This document shows, piece by piece, positions 54,107 to 62,539 of a DNA stretch of 64,000 nucleotides (positions within the stretch are counted from its first letter, which is position 1; each line of letters begins with the position of its first letter). Source of the stretch: Sedimentisphaerales bacterium (GTDB taxonomy: Bacteria; Planctomycetota; Phycisphaerae; Sedimentisphaerales; Anaerobacaceae); the NCBI GenBank assembly GCA_016932835.1, contig JAFGCD010000155.1, positions 32,299 through 96,298 of the forward strand, written 5' to 3'. The notes beneath the pieces are model-generated. The model did no database searches. It was not told the DNA's origin and worked only from the letters and a program-made list of their open reading frames with translations. The position numbers and the translations under genes are program-made.

Positions 54107-55153
54107 ATGGAGCATGCTGTTAACAGGATAATCGATGCGAATTTCAATCGTGCTCGCGAAGCCGCACGCGTCATAGAGGAATACTGCCGATTCGCATTGA
54201 ATTGCCGCCCTCTTACCGACCGCACCAAGCAAATCCGTCATCGGCTGTGCGCATTGATCGACCGCTTCGACGACGCACGACTGATAGCCAGCAGGGATAC
54301 CGCTGCCGACGTAGGCGCTGCAAGAACAATCGGCGGACAACTCGAACGCCGCGACCTGCGAGACTGCTTCAAGGCCGGCTGTAAAAGACTAACCGAGGCC
54401 CTGCGAGCCCTCGCAGAGACAACCCAGACATTCGATGCAGAAACCGCCGCACAATTCGAAAAGCTCCGATTCGAGGCCTATGACCTCGAAAAGGACATAA
54501 CTCTCTTCGCCGAACCCGCAGAAAAATTCAAGCGCGTAAAGCTCTATGTAATCATAACCAGCGACCTGCCCGCAGAGATACTCGCCCTCACCGCCAAATG
54601 CGCCGCAGCAGGAGCCGATTGTATTCAACTCCGCGCCAAGCACCTTCCGGACGACAACCTCTATGCCGTCGCGGAACAGTTCGTGAAAATATGCGCTGAC
54701 GAAGGAGCCCTGAGCATGATAAACGACCGCCCCGATATCGCCGTCGCATCCGCCGCCGACGGAATTCATCTCGGCCAGAACGATATGCCCATCGAGCATG
54801 TCCGCAAGTTCCAACGGAAGCCTTTGATAATCGGCAAGAGCACCCACTGCAACGAACAGCTCCGCTCGGCCTGCGCCGACCTGCCGACCTACGTCGCCCT
54901 CGGACCCGTCTTCCCCACCGGCACAAAGCCAGAAACGCCCGCCGTGGGACTGAAATACGTCGCAGAAGCGACGAAAAAACTTGCCGGCACAGGTATCGAA
55001 AGCGTCGCTGTCGGCGGAATAACGCTGCAAAATGTCGCGGACGTACTCAATGCCGGTTCCGATGCCGTGGCTGTCTGCTCGGCTGTGACCGCAGCAGCCG
55101 ACCCCGCCGAAGCCTGCCGCGCGATGAAAAATAGAATTGAAGACCGCCGCTGA
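54107..55153 (+). CDS. thiE: Two-domain thiamine-phosphate synthase
   Basis: A 348-residue protein, longer than the usual 210-residue ThiE. Residues about 1-135 form an all-helical N-terminal domain (NRIIDANFNRAREAARVIEEYCRFAL and GCKRLTEALRALAETTQTF) of the type seen in cyanobacterial and planctomycete ThiE (ThiD2-like extension). Residues about 145-345 are the ThiE TIM barrel: ADCIQLRAK, SMINDRPDIAV, DGIHLGQNDMP, IIGKSTH and YVALGPVFPTGTKP with the phosphate-binding VGGI near the end. It joins HMP-PP and thiazole phosphate to thiamine phosphate. The start ATG at 54107 has no strong ribosome binding site. Its stop TGA overlaps the ribosome binding site of the next gene, so the two are co-translated. 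Confidence 0.94.
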   Translation: MEHAVNRIIDANFNRAREAARVIEEYCRFALNCRPLTDRTKQIRHRLCALIDRFDDARLIASRDTAADVGAARTIGGQLERRDLRDCFKAGCKRLTEALRALAETTQTFDAETAAQFEKLRFEAYDLEKDITLFAEPAEKFKRVKLYVIITSDLPAEILALTAKCAAAGADCIQLRAKHLPDDNLYAVAEQFVKICADEGALSMINDRPDIAVASAADGIHLGQNDMPIEHVRKFQRKPLIIGKSTHCNEQLRSACADLPTYVALGPVFPTGTKPETPAVGLKYVAEATKKLAGTGIESVAVGGITLQNVADVLNAGSDAVAVCSAVTAAADPAEACRAMKNRIEDRR

Positions 55154-55163
55154 GGATATCGTC

Positions 55164-56747
55164 ATGACCCCGAAATATATACGCCTCTTGGCCTCGGCGT
55201 TATTGCCATGCCTGCTGTACTCCGCCGCTTTCGCCGACGATGAGCTTCTGCCCGAAACACCTCCGGGCAAGTACTTCAAACTCCGCCCTGCCGACCACGA
55301 AAAATCCCGAACATTCAAAACCGGCAGTCCGATCCTCGGAACGTCCTATTTCTACTGGTACGACATCTACACCAAAGCACACATCATAGACCACGACGGA
55401 ACCGACGCATTGACCACACACCCCGCCGACGCCAACGGCATAAGCTACAAACGCACCGAATGGCACGAACAGCAATTGACCGATATGATCGACGCCGGCG
55501 TCGATTTCCTCATGCCCGTATTCTGGGGCGTCCCGGGGCGATATGACGGATGGAGCTTCACCGGCCTGCCCCCACTGGTCGAAGCCCACGACCGGCTCGA
55601 AGCCAAGGGCAAAAACCCGCCCGCGATAGGACTCTTCTACGATACCTCGATACTCCAGTGGAACGACTTTCGCAGAGACTCAAGAGCCAACTACCACGTG
55701 GACCTCGCCGAAGAGTTCGGCCGCGAGTGGTTCTACACCGCCATGAGAGATTTCTTCAGCCTAATCCCGCCCGATAAATGGGCGCGCATCGACGGCAAAC
55801 CAATCGTATTTCTATACTCCGCCGGCTTCGCAAAAGGACAGGATGAAAACCAGTTTGCCTTCGTCAAGCGAAGATTCGCCCAGGACTTCGCCGTCGAACC
55901 GTTCATAGTCAAAGCGCAGGACTGGCGCGGCCCCGCCGATGCAACCTATGCCTGGGGCGGCGCCGTCAGCGGCCCCCTGATCTACAGAAAAGCCGTCGCC
56001 CTCGGCCCCGGATACGACCACAGCGCAGTGCCAGGCAGATCGCCCCTCGTAGTCGAACGCTGCGACGGAAAAACATATATCGACCGCTGGAAAAAAATCC
56101 TCCAGCTCGACCCGGAGCACCGCCCGTGGATCGTCCACGTGGAAACATGGAACGAGTGGCACGAAGGAACCGACATCGCCGACTCCCGCGAATACGGCCG
56201 GCTCTATATCGAGTTGACCCGCCTCTTCTCCGACCTCTGGCGCCGGCGAACGCACCTGCGCCTGCCGTCCTCATATCTCGGCAGCGACCGGATCCGCTGG
56301 GAACCCGACAAACCGGAAGGCCTGAGCATTAGACCGCCCGACGGCGACGGAGCCTGGAAAAAAATCAGGATCGGCGACCTCGATGCGGTGACATCCGCCC
56401 CGAATCCCAGCCTGCAGGCGGGCGGACGATACCTCTACTTCGATGTCGATGACGCCTTCGCCTTCGGTCTTTATGATAAGACCGTCGAAGTCGAAGTCAC
56501 CTTCCGCGATGCCGGCTGCTCGGCCTTCCTCTTGGAGTATGACAGTTCCAACCCCGCAGAAGGCGTCGGCGAAGGCGCATTCAGGCCTGTTGGAAATTTC
56601 AAAATAGGCGACACAGGCCGATGGAAAACCGCCAAATTCACCCTCCCCCAATGCCGCTTCATGAACCGCGCCAACGGAGCCGACTTCAGGCTCGCGATTT
56701 TCGGCGGGGAGTTGACCGTCAGCCGGGTCACGCTGACCAGACAATAA
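55164..56747 (+). CDS. Exported DUF5010-like putative glycoside hydrolase
   Basis: The start was moved to ATG 55164, preceded by GAGGA that overlaps the thiE stop, giving 527 residues with a signal peptide (IRLLASALLPCLLYSAAFA). The body looks like a TIM-barrel glycosidase of the DUF5010/GH99-like kind: FKTGSPILGTSYFYWYDIYT, MIDAGVDFLMPVFWG, DGKPIVFLYSAG and WIVHVETWNEWHEGTDIADS, where the WNEWHEG segment holds candidate catalytic acids. The C-terminal 140 residues are beta-rich and carbohydrate-binding-like. The polysaccharide substrate is unknown. Coupling to thiE by overlapping signals is surprising and may only mean a shared transcript. Confidence 0.75.
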   Translation: MTPKYIRLLASALLPCLLYSAAFADDELLPETPPGKYFKLRPADHEKSRTFKTGSPILGTSYFYWYDIYTKAHIIDHDGTDALTTHPADANGISYKRTEWHEQQLTDMIDAGVDFLMPVFWGVPGRYDGWSFTGLPPLVEAHDRLEAKGKNPPAIGLFYDTSILQWNDFRRDSRANYHVDLAEEFGREWFYTAMRDFFSLIPPDKWARIDGKPIVFLYSAGFAKGQDENQFAFVKRRFAQDFAVEPFIVKAQDWRGPADATYAWGGAVSGPLIYRKAVALGPGYDHSAVPGRSPLVVERCDGKTYIDRWKKILQLDPEHRPWIVHVETWNEWHEGTDIADSREYGRLYIELTRLFSDLWRRRTHLRLPSSYLGSDRIRWEPDKPEGLSIRPPDGDGAWKKIRIGDLDAVTSAPNPSLQAGGRYLYFDVDDAFAFGLYDKTVEVEVTFRDAGCSAFLLEYDSSNPAEGVGEGAFRPVGNFKIGDTGRWKTAKFTLPQCRFMNRANGADFRLAIFGGELTVSRVTLTRQ

Positions 56748-56776
56748 ACCCGACTATCGATTCGAAAGGACCGCCC

Positions 56777-58381
56777 ATGATGCCGTCAAAAATCCTCAAA
56801 TACGCAGTGACGCTCTCGCTCCTGCTGCCGCTGTCCGCCCGGGCCGAATCCCTCTGGGATACCGCGAAAGCCAACCGCAAGCTCCTCAAAATTTCCACGC
56901 TCTTTACCGCCCATAATGTCCGCGACTATCTGGCCGGCGAAGACGGAACTAAAAACGCCGTAACCTGGTGTAAAGACACCGGCGTCACTCATGTCTTCAT
57001 AGAAACCTTCAGGGATAACTACACCGCAGAACGCCAAACTCTCGAAGCCGCAAAAAAAAGATTCTTCGCAGAGGGCTTCGAGGTCTCAGGCTGCGTCACC
57101 CCCACGCGCGTCGGAAAAATCTCTACAGGTTGGAACGTCATCTCCTGCTACACCGATGAGAAAACGCAAGCCGAGCTCAAACGAATATTCGAGTACACCG
57201 CATCGATCTTCGACGAGATTATGATAGACGATTTCCTCTTCACCGACTGCCAGTGCGACCAGTGCAAAGCCGCAAAGGGCGAGCAGCCGTGGGCACAGTA
57301 TCGCTGCGAGCTCATGGCAGGAAAAGTCAGCCGCGAGCTTATCCTCGACGCAGCCAAAGCCGTAAACCCCAACGCTAAGATAATCATCAAGTACCCCCAG
57401 TGGTACGACAACTTCCACAACCGAGGTTACGAAGTCGTCCGCCAGTCCGCAGACTACGACAAGACATGGGTCGGAACCGAAACGCGAAACTTCGAAGACC
57501 CCCGATGGGGCGGAAAAGTCCAGTACGAAGCATACTATATCATGCGCTGGCTCGGCGAAATAGGAGGGCCAAAGACCGGCGGCGGATGGTTCGACCCCTA
57601 CGGAACAACGGAAAACACCTACCTCGAACAGGCCCGCCAGACCGTCCTCGCGGACGCAAAAGAAATGCTGCTCTTCTGCTACGGCTCGCTGCAGAACCAG
57701 ACCGGCCCGGCCAACGTCCGCGCCCTCCGCAGAGAGATACCCGGCCTTCTAAAGCTCGCCCAAATCGTCCGCGGAAAACCAATCAAGGGCATAATGGCCG
57801 CAAAACCACCCAACAGCGACGGTGCCGGGGAGCAATACGTCTATGACTTCGTCGGAATGCTTGGCCTGCCCCTCGTGCCAACCGCAACAATCGATACCGA
57901 CGCAAAGGCTGCCTTCTTCCCTGTCCATTCGCTCAAAGATCCCAAGTTCAAAACCAAGCTCCGCACAATGACCGCCGCAGCAAAGCCCCTCCTGATAACC
58001 GACACCCTCGCCGAACGGCTCGACAAAACCGGCCTCGACAAACCGAATGTCACCATCCTCGAAGTGGCCGGCGACCCGAAAAATCTCCTCAAGCTCTCAA
58101 GGCAGCAGCTCCGCCCCATCCGCGAAAAACTGCTCGCCCCCTTTGCAGTGAAATTCGACGCCCCCAACAAGGTGGCCCTCTATCTGATCGGCGATAATTG
58201 CGCCGTCGTCGAAAACTTTAACGATGAGCCTGTTGACGCCGTCCTCGAATTGCCCCAGCCGGCCAACGCGAGAAAAACCCTAATCCTTGGCATCGACGGC
58301 GAAGTCGATATGAAAACCGCAGGGGCGAAAGTCGAATTCACAAAAATTACCCCGCGAACACTCGTTGTAATTGAGTATTAG
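56777..58381 (+). CDS. Exported putative glycosidase-like protein of unknown family
   Basis: The ORF track starts at 56621 inside the previous gene; the ATG at 56777, with AAAGGA upstream, begins a signal peptide (SKILKYAVTLSLLLPLSARA), giving 534 residues. The middle part looks like a TIM barrel (GVTHVFIETFRDNY, FDEIMIDDFLFTDCQCDQCK, KIIIKYPQWYDNFHNRGYE). The DDFxxxxCxCDxC block recurs in exported glycosidase-like proteins of Planctomycetes and Bacteroidetes, with Asp as a possible catalytic residue. The C-terminus (residues about 380-534) is alpha/beta then beta-rich. It follows the DUF5010-like gene by 29 nt, and the two probably act on the same polysaccharide. I cannot assign a CAZy family. 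Confidence 0.7.
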   Translation: MMPSKILKYAVTLSLLLPLSARAESLWDTAKANRKLLKISTLFTAHNVRDYLAGEDGTKNAVTWCKDTGVTHVFIETFRDNYTAERQTLEAAKKRFFAEGFEVSGCVTPTRVGKISTGWNVISCYTDEKTQAELKRIFEYTASIFDEIMIDDFLFTDCQCDQCKAAKGEQPWAQYRCELMAGKVSRELILDAAKAVNPNAKIIIKYPQWYDNFHNRGYEVVRQSADYDKTWVGTETRNFEDPRWGGKVQYEAYYIMRWLGEIGGPKTGGGWFDPYGTTENTYLEQARQTVLADAKEMLLFCYGSLQNQTGPANVRALRREIPGLLKLAQIVRGKPIKGIMAAKPPNSDGAGEQYVYDFVGMLGLPLVPTATIDTDAKAAFFPVHSLKDPKFKTKLRTMTAAAKPLLITDTLAERLDKTGLDKPNVTILEVAGDPKNLLKLSRQQLRPIREKLLAPFAVKFDAPNKVALYLIGDNCAVVENFNDEPVDAVLELPQPANARKTLILGIDGEVDMKTAGAKVEFTKITPRTLVVIEY

Positions 58382-58440
58382 CCTTTACTCCAATACGAAA
58401 AACACTTCCGTGTCACTATGTCGCCCCGATCTGCTCCTAA

Positions 58441-58492
58441 GGCAGCGCAGCCTGCCCCTGAGGGGCCTGCTTCAATAAGTCGCGCAGCGACT
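58441..58492. terminator. Cluster of three hairpins between convergent genes
   Basis: Three perfect short hairpins stand in a row: GGCAG-CGCAGC-CTGCC (58441-58456), GCCCC-TGA-GGGGC (58454-58466, overlapping the first) and AGTCGC-GCA-GCGACT (58478-58492). There is no T-tract, so they are not classical terminators. They lie in the 180-base gap between two gene ends and may stop or protect both transcripts. Confidence 0.4.
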
Positions 58493-58561
58493 CAATATCT
58501 GTGTAGCATACAGCGGACCGTATTCCCGTTGTACCAGGTTCCTTTTGAAGCCTGCTTTCTC

Positions 58562-60241
58562 TCAGTCTTCACTGAAGCGCAGCCGGTCACACAGAAGCAC
58601 TCCGCTTTTGACGGCGACCTTGAACGAATTAGCTCCTTCGGCCAGCTTCATGCTGCCTAAGTCCGCCTCCTGCCAATCCTCCCCGCCCGCCGACGCCTTC
58701 GCTTCTTGCCCCCCGATCGAGACTTGCAGCTCAGCCGGAGCATTCACCGCCCGGATCCTTGCCGAGAGCCGGTATTCCTTTGCAGTCAGACTGTGGATTG
58801 TGTAAGCGGTCCATTCACCCGCCTCCAGCCGAATACATTGCCCCGATCGGGATCGTCTGCCCCCGCCGCCGGCGGTCGACTCCACCGGCACCGGCTCCGA
58901 AGTCCGGTAGAGTTCGGACTTTCGCTCGGCATCCTTCACAAAATACGATTTGCCCGCACCCTCATGCCCGTAGTTCTCCGCCTCCACCACTCCGGGAGCC
59001 CGGCGGAATATCGCATTGACCACGTCCTGGTGAAACACGCAGTTCTCTAACTTGACATTTTCCACTAATTCATCCAGCGCCTTTTGAGCCAGTTCCGCCG
59101 ACGGTTTGGCCTGGCCCCGAGAGAACGCCGCAATCTCATCCCACCCCGCAGGCCTCTTGACCGAGCAGGGGCCGTTGTTGGCGTCCATCTTCTTCCATGG
59201 CCAAAACGACCAGCCGATGTTATTCGCCTCGAAGTACTGGGTCGTCCCCCAGTAAATTGCATTGTCCTTTTCCCCCGTTTCTCCGACCCAGACCGGGGCG
59301 TTCAGCGTCTCTCGTCTCGAGATGTAGGAAGCAATGCCCTTGAGCTTCGTCGGCCGGTCCCAGCAGTAGTAATGGAACTGGTAGAACATGTTGTCGTCGA
59401 ATCGCTTGGTGAAGACCGACCAGTCATTAGCCCAGTCCGCCCCTTCCACTGTAATCATGTGCCGTTTATCGACCGTCCGAATGGCCTTGGTAATCCTTCG
59501 GTACAAAGGTTCGAGTTCGGCCTTGTACTTCTCAGCCGCCCCGGTTCGCTGAGGAAGAGGCTCGTTGAGAAGGTCGTAAGCCGCTACTGCCGGCTCGTTC
59601 TTATACAGATCGGCAATCTTCACCCACAGGTCGATAAGCCGCTCCTGGTTTCGCGGCTCCGTGAACAGCCCCACCTCATCATGAGGACTGTCGTCGATAT
59701 TCGTCCCCGTCTGGCCCCCCGGAGCGCCGTGCATATCGATAATGACATAAACACCGTACTTCTTGCACCATTTGACCAGATTATCCAGCAGATCGAAACC
59801 CTCGGAAACATAAACTGCGTTCTCGCCTTCTGTGAGAAAGAGCCTTGCATTCAGGGCCGGCCGAACAGAATTGAATCCCAACTCGGAAATCCGCCGGATA
59901 TCCGCTTCCGTAATGTAATTACGCCGAAATTCCCGCCAGAAGCGCTCTCCCGCCTTCTCCCCGACCATCTCCCTGACGAGGGTCTCGATTTTCCTGGGCC
60001 GGTCGCCCCGATCCCCAAACTTCCACATATATCCTTCCGGCAGAAACCAGTTGCCCAAACCCACCCCTCGCAGAAGAACCACGTTCCCGTCTTCGTCCAC
60101 CATGTCATGTTCCCGTGTCCGAAGAAAACCCGCCCCCTCCGACACTTGCCCGACCCAAACAGCCGCCAGCAGAACCGCAATAATCATCCGAATCCGCCGC
60201 TGACCTCGAATTGACCTCGTCTGAAATACGCCTTTTCTCAT
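58562..60241 (-). CDS. Exported GH5-family glycoside hydrolase with C-terminal CBM-like domain
   Basis: A 559-residue exported enzyme. After a basic N-terminus comes a signal helix (IRMIIAVLLAAVWVGQVSEGA). The GH5 barrel starts DMVDEDGNVVLLRGVGLGNWF and shows VIIDMHGAPGG, the acid/base Glu in AAYDLLNEPLP and the nucleophile Glu in VWVGETGEKDN. These match cellulase-family (GH5) exo- or endoglucanases. Residues about 420-559 form a CBM6/35-like beta-sandwich (VVEAENYGHEGAGKSYF to VLLCDRLRFSED). It should cut a beta-glucan or related polysaccharide outside the cell. The in-frame ATG at residue 19 would give a tighter signal peptide start. Confidence 0.9.
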   Translation of the reverse strand: MRKGVFQTRSIRGQRRIRMIIAVLLAAVWVGQVSEGAGFLRTREHDMVDEDGNVVLLRGVGLGNWFLPEGYMWKFGDRGDRPRKIETLVREMVGEKAGERFWREFRRNYITEADIRRISELGFNSVRPALNARLFLTEGENAVYVSEGFDLLDNLVKWCKKYGVYVIIDMHGAPGGQTGTNIDDSPHDEVGLFTEPRNQERLIDLWVKIADLYKNEPAVAAYDLLNEPLPQRTGAAEKYKAELEPLYRRITKAIRTVDKRHMITVEGADWANDWSVFTKRFDDNMFYQFHYYCWDRPTKLKGIASYISRRETLNAPVWVGETGEKDNAIYWGTTQYFEANNIGWSFWPWKKMDANNGPCSVKRPAGWDEIAAFSRGQAKPSAELAQKALDELVENVKLENCVFHQDVVNAIFRRAPGVVEAENYGHEGAGKSYFVKDAERKSELYRTSEPVPVESTAGGGGRRSRSGQCIRLEAGEWTAYTIHSLTAKEYRLSARIRAVNAPAELQVSIGGQEAKASAGGEDWQEADLGSMKLAEGANSFKVAVKSGVLLCDRLRFSED

Positions 60242-60361
60242 ATTCGCACCTCTTTGATGAAGATTATCACAACGATCTTCGAAACGCGTGCTCCTCGTCT
60301 CCGCTTGTGCTGCGGCAGTGCCCTATGCCTCGTGCTTCGCGAATCCCGCCGCAGCAGGACT

Positions 60362-60841
60362 CTAATCAGCGGCCACGATTCTGATTGCGACCGGGTTGCT
60401 CACCACCCGCACGCCTTCGAGCACATACGCCAGCCGGACCGTATGCCGGCCCGGCCGAATATCGATTCCGAATTGCCTGTCTAATTCGATTGTCACGGCG
60501 TAGTATTGCGAGCCGGGCCCTAACTTCCAGACTTGCCCTTCGGTCTTGACGTCTCTCGGCCAGCGATACCACTTCCCGTCAAACTCGATCTCCGCAAGCT
60601 CGACCTTCTGCCTGGGCCAGAATGCGAAGGTTCGCCTGCCGCGGTTGCGCAGATCGAAACTGAAGCTCAAAGTCTCGTCAGCCCGCCATGTTTGGCGCTC
60701 GACCGCAAGCCTGCATTGCAGGCCCTCAGCCGACGGCCCCCAATCCGAACTGCTCAACCCCGACAAAGACCTGCTGCACCCCGGGGCAGCCGACAAGACT
60801 GCCAACAGCCCGACCATAAGACACTTGTTAGCTGCCGTCAT
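60362..60841 (-). CDS. Small lipoprotein with Ig-like (BsuPI-type) domain
   Basis: A 159-residue lipoprotein with AAGGAG six bases before its ATG. The signal peptide ends with lipobox LSAAPGC. The mature protein is one beta-sandwich: LQCRLAVERQTWRADETLSFSFDLRNRGRRTFAFW, then ELAEIEFDGKWYRWP, PGSQYYAVTIELDRQFGIDIRPGRHTVRLAYVLEGVRVVSNPVAIRI. This layout resembles BsuPI/intracellular proteinase-inhibitor-like or DUF4625-like domains common in exported planctomycete proteins. Function unknown. It is 120 nt upstream of the GH5 gene on the same strand, so co-expression is possible. Confidence 0.75.
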   Translation of the reverse strand: MTAANKCLMVGLLAVLSAAPGCSRSLSGLSSSDWGPSAEGLQCRLAVERQTWRADETLSFSFDLRNRGRRTFAFWPRQKVELAEIEFDGKWYRWPRDVKTEGQVWKLGPGSQYYAVTIELDRQFGIDIRPGRHTVRLAYVLEGVRVVSNPVAIRIVAAD

Positions 60842-61009
60842 TCGTTGCTCCTTACCGTATTACAGGGCCATAACTCAAACCGGCCATCGCTCGCCTTGAG
60901 CAATTATACGGCTTACAGGCCAAAAGAAACCAAAAAACCCCAGGATTCCTGCGAAATCAGCTTGTAAAGAGACAGCAAATACCGCGCCGCCGAAACCCTT
61001 TTCTACGAA

Positions 61010-61018
61010 TTATCCACC
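61010..61018 (+). promoter_or_regulatory. DnaA-box-like site TTATCCACC
   Basis: It differs from the consensus TTATCCACA at the last base only. It is the leftmost of five such sites in the candidate origin. Confidence 0.4.
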
Positions 61019-61117
61019 AGCGGCAAAATTTGTGCCCCTCTTGCTCCAATCAAGCCTGAATTCCGGACTATTTCCCGCCCGCAACACAAAAAGAAAAGCG
61101 GATTAAACCTGTTGGAT

Positions 61118-61126
61118 TTATCTACA
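61118..61126 (+). promoter_or_regulatory. DnaA-box-like site TTATCTACA
   Basis: One mismatch to TTATCCACA. It lies inside the A/T-richer part of the candidate origin, near the possible unwinding element. Confidence 0.45.
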
Positions 61127-61269
61127 AACGTAAAGCATGTACTAAGAAGGTTTTAGCGTAAAAACCACCCCCGTCCAAACGATTCGAAAAAGGGCAGCGC
61201 CGAACATTGCCTATTTTACCAAACGCCTTCGGCCATACTGTACGACACCTTTCTTGCAGACAACCGGAG

Positions 61270-61278
61270 TTATCAACA
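61270..61278 (+). promoter_or_regulatory. DnaA-box-like site TTATCAACA
   Basis: One mismatch to TTATCCACA. It lies 2 nt from the perfect box at 61281 in direct orientation, so the two could bind a DnaA pair cooperatively. Confidence 0.5.
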
Positions 61279-61280
61279 GG

Positions 61281-61289
61281 TTATCCACA
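61281..61289 (+). promoter_or_regulatory. Perfect DnaA box TTATCCACA
   Basis: It exactly matches the high-affinity E. coli-type consensus and is followed by A. It is the strongest element of the candidate origin. Confidence 0.65.
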
Positions 61290-61415
61290 ACGGCTCGATG
61301 GCAGCCGAACAAGCCTTCGCGTAGTGTTGCGGCGCCGAATGAGCCGTAAGAAAGCATACAACGCCCGCAGACCGATTATTGCGCGTAAGAATCGGCACGG
61401 CAATGACCGAAAGGC

Positions 61416-61424
61416 TGTGGAAAA
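61416..61424 (-). promoter_or_regulatory. DnaA box TTTTCCACA on the minus strand
   Basis: The plus strand reads TGTGGAAAA; the reverse complement fits TTWTNCACA. It lies on the G-rich side of the skew switch. Confidence 0.5.
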
Positions 61425-61566
61425 GGCAACTTTGTCGGTTGGCTCTTGTCCGCGGGGCAAGGCCGCTGTAGAATCGCAGCCTGAAGCAAACGACAGGCGA
61501 AGGGACGCTGTTTAACGGCGGCAGGATTGGTTTTCGGCTCCGCAAAAGCCGGGAAAGGATTGTGAT

Positions 61567-62526
61567 TTGGGAAAATCGTTAATCGCTATCGGCGAATCGA
61601 TTCATGCTTCGATTCCGAAGACAGGAGCCGTAATGAGGCAATTGGCCGAACTCGGCGCCGAGGCCTATTCGAAACCGAGTGACCAATTGGATTACATCAA
61701 GGACCTGATCGAATCTCAGGTCGCCGACGGCGCCGATTATATCGCAGTTAATCTGGATGCTTTCGGCGAGAGTGACCCTGCCGTTGCAGTGCAGATGATG
61801 GTCGAATACGTTCGGCTGATTCGCAGGTTCGGGCGGGGCGTGCCGGTCTGTATCGACAGCAGCGACAACAACATCCTCACAGCGGGCCTCGAAGAATGGT
61901 ACACCGGCGATCAAGCCGTGCCCCAGCCCCTGCTGAACTCGGTTAAGGATTATACGATGACGGCAATGCTGCCGCTCAAGAAGGAGTTCGACTATGCGGT
62001 GGTCGGTCTTCTGGTAAGCGAGGAGGCCGCCGCCGGGCCGGGCGACTCGCACAGCGTGGACGAATTGTATTGCCTTGCAAAGCGGATATTCGATTGTGCC
62101 GTCGGCGAGTACGGTTTCAAGGCCGGCGAGATATTCTTCGATTCGACCGTTTTTCCCCTGGCGATTGATATGCCGATGCAGCCGGGCGCAGCCGGCTATA
62201 CGTATCGAGCATTCGAGACTATAAAGAAAATCAAAAACGACCCCGCCATGGCCGGCGTGCACTGCTCGCTGGGCGTGAGCAATTGCGCGCGAGACCTGCC
62301 CGCCAGGAAGGTCGGCATCTGCAGGGCGTACGTCGCCAAGGCGATGGAGTACGGCCTGGATGCCGGCATCGTCAATACCGCTCACCACTTCGGCGAAAGC
62401 CCGGCGGCGCCCGAACTGCTCGAATTGGTCGATGCATACGCAAAGATGGACGGTTCAGCCGAAGCGATGATGCGGGCGATGGACCTTATGGGCCAATTCT
62501 GCCGGGCAAGCAGGGGGACTTCTTAG
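61567..62526 (+). CDS. Pterin-binding-domain enzyme (DHPS/methyltetrahydrofolate methyltransferase-like)
   Basis: A 319-residue TIM-barrel protein of the pterin-binding family (dihydropteroate synthase, MetH/AcsE/MtrH methyl transfer). SLIAIGESIHASIPKTGAVM is the first strand; GADYIAVNLDAFGESDP is the block that is normally DINxGxP; VPVCIDSSDNNILTAGLE matches the usual V-IDSS step; VHCSLGVSNCARDLPAR resembles the GxSNxSFGxP block of methyltetrahydrofolate methyltransferases. It therefore more likely moves a methyl group from a pterin to a corrinoid or other acceptor than makes folate; the acceptor is unknown. It starts at TTG with AAAGGA 7 nt upstream. No corrinoid-protein gene is adjacent. 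Its strand composition (G-rich) contrasts with genes to its left. Confidence 0.75.
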   Translation: MGKSLIAIGESIHASIPKTGAVMRQLAELGAEAYSKPSDQLDYIKDLIESQVADGADYIAVNLDAFGESDPAVAVQMMVEYVRLIRRFGRGVPVCIDSSDNNILTAGLEEWYTGDQAVPQPLLNSVKDYTMTAMLPLKKEFDYAVVGLLVSEEAAAGPGDSHSVDELYCLAKRIFDCAVGEYGFKAGEIFFDSTVFPLAIDMPMQPGAAGYTYRAFETIKKIKNDPAMAGVHCSLGVSNCARDLPARKVGICRAYVAKAMEYGLDAGIVNTAHHFGESPAAPELLELVDAYAKMDGSAEAMMRAMDLMGQFCRASRGTS

Positions 62527-62539
62527 GTTCGAGTACGTC

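Larger units (their letters stand above)
60842..61566. other. oriC: Candidate chromosomal replication origin (oriC)
   Basis: A 725-base stretch without a credible gene. It holds five DnaA-box-like 9-mers (TTATCCACC, TTATCTACA, TTATCAACA, TTATCCACA and TTTTCCACA on the minus strand). An A/T-richer part lies around 61081-61165, a possible unwinding element. The plus strand switches here from C over G to G over C, in genes of both orientations, which is the expected pattern at an origin. dnaA, dnaN and gidA are not next to it; in several bacteria the origin lies away from dnaA. The basis is base composition and motif clustering only. Confidence 0.6.
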
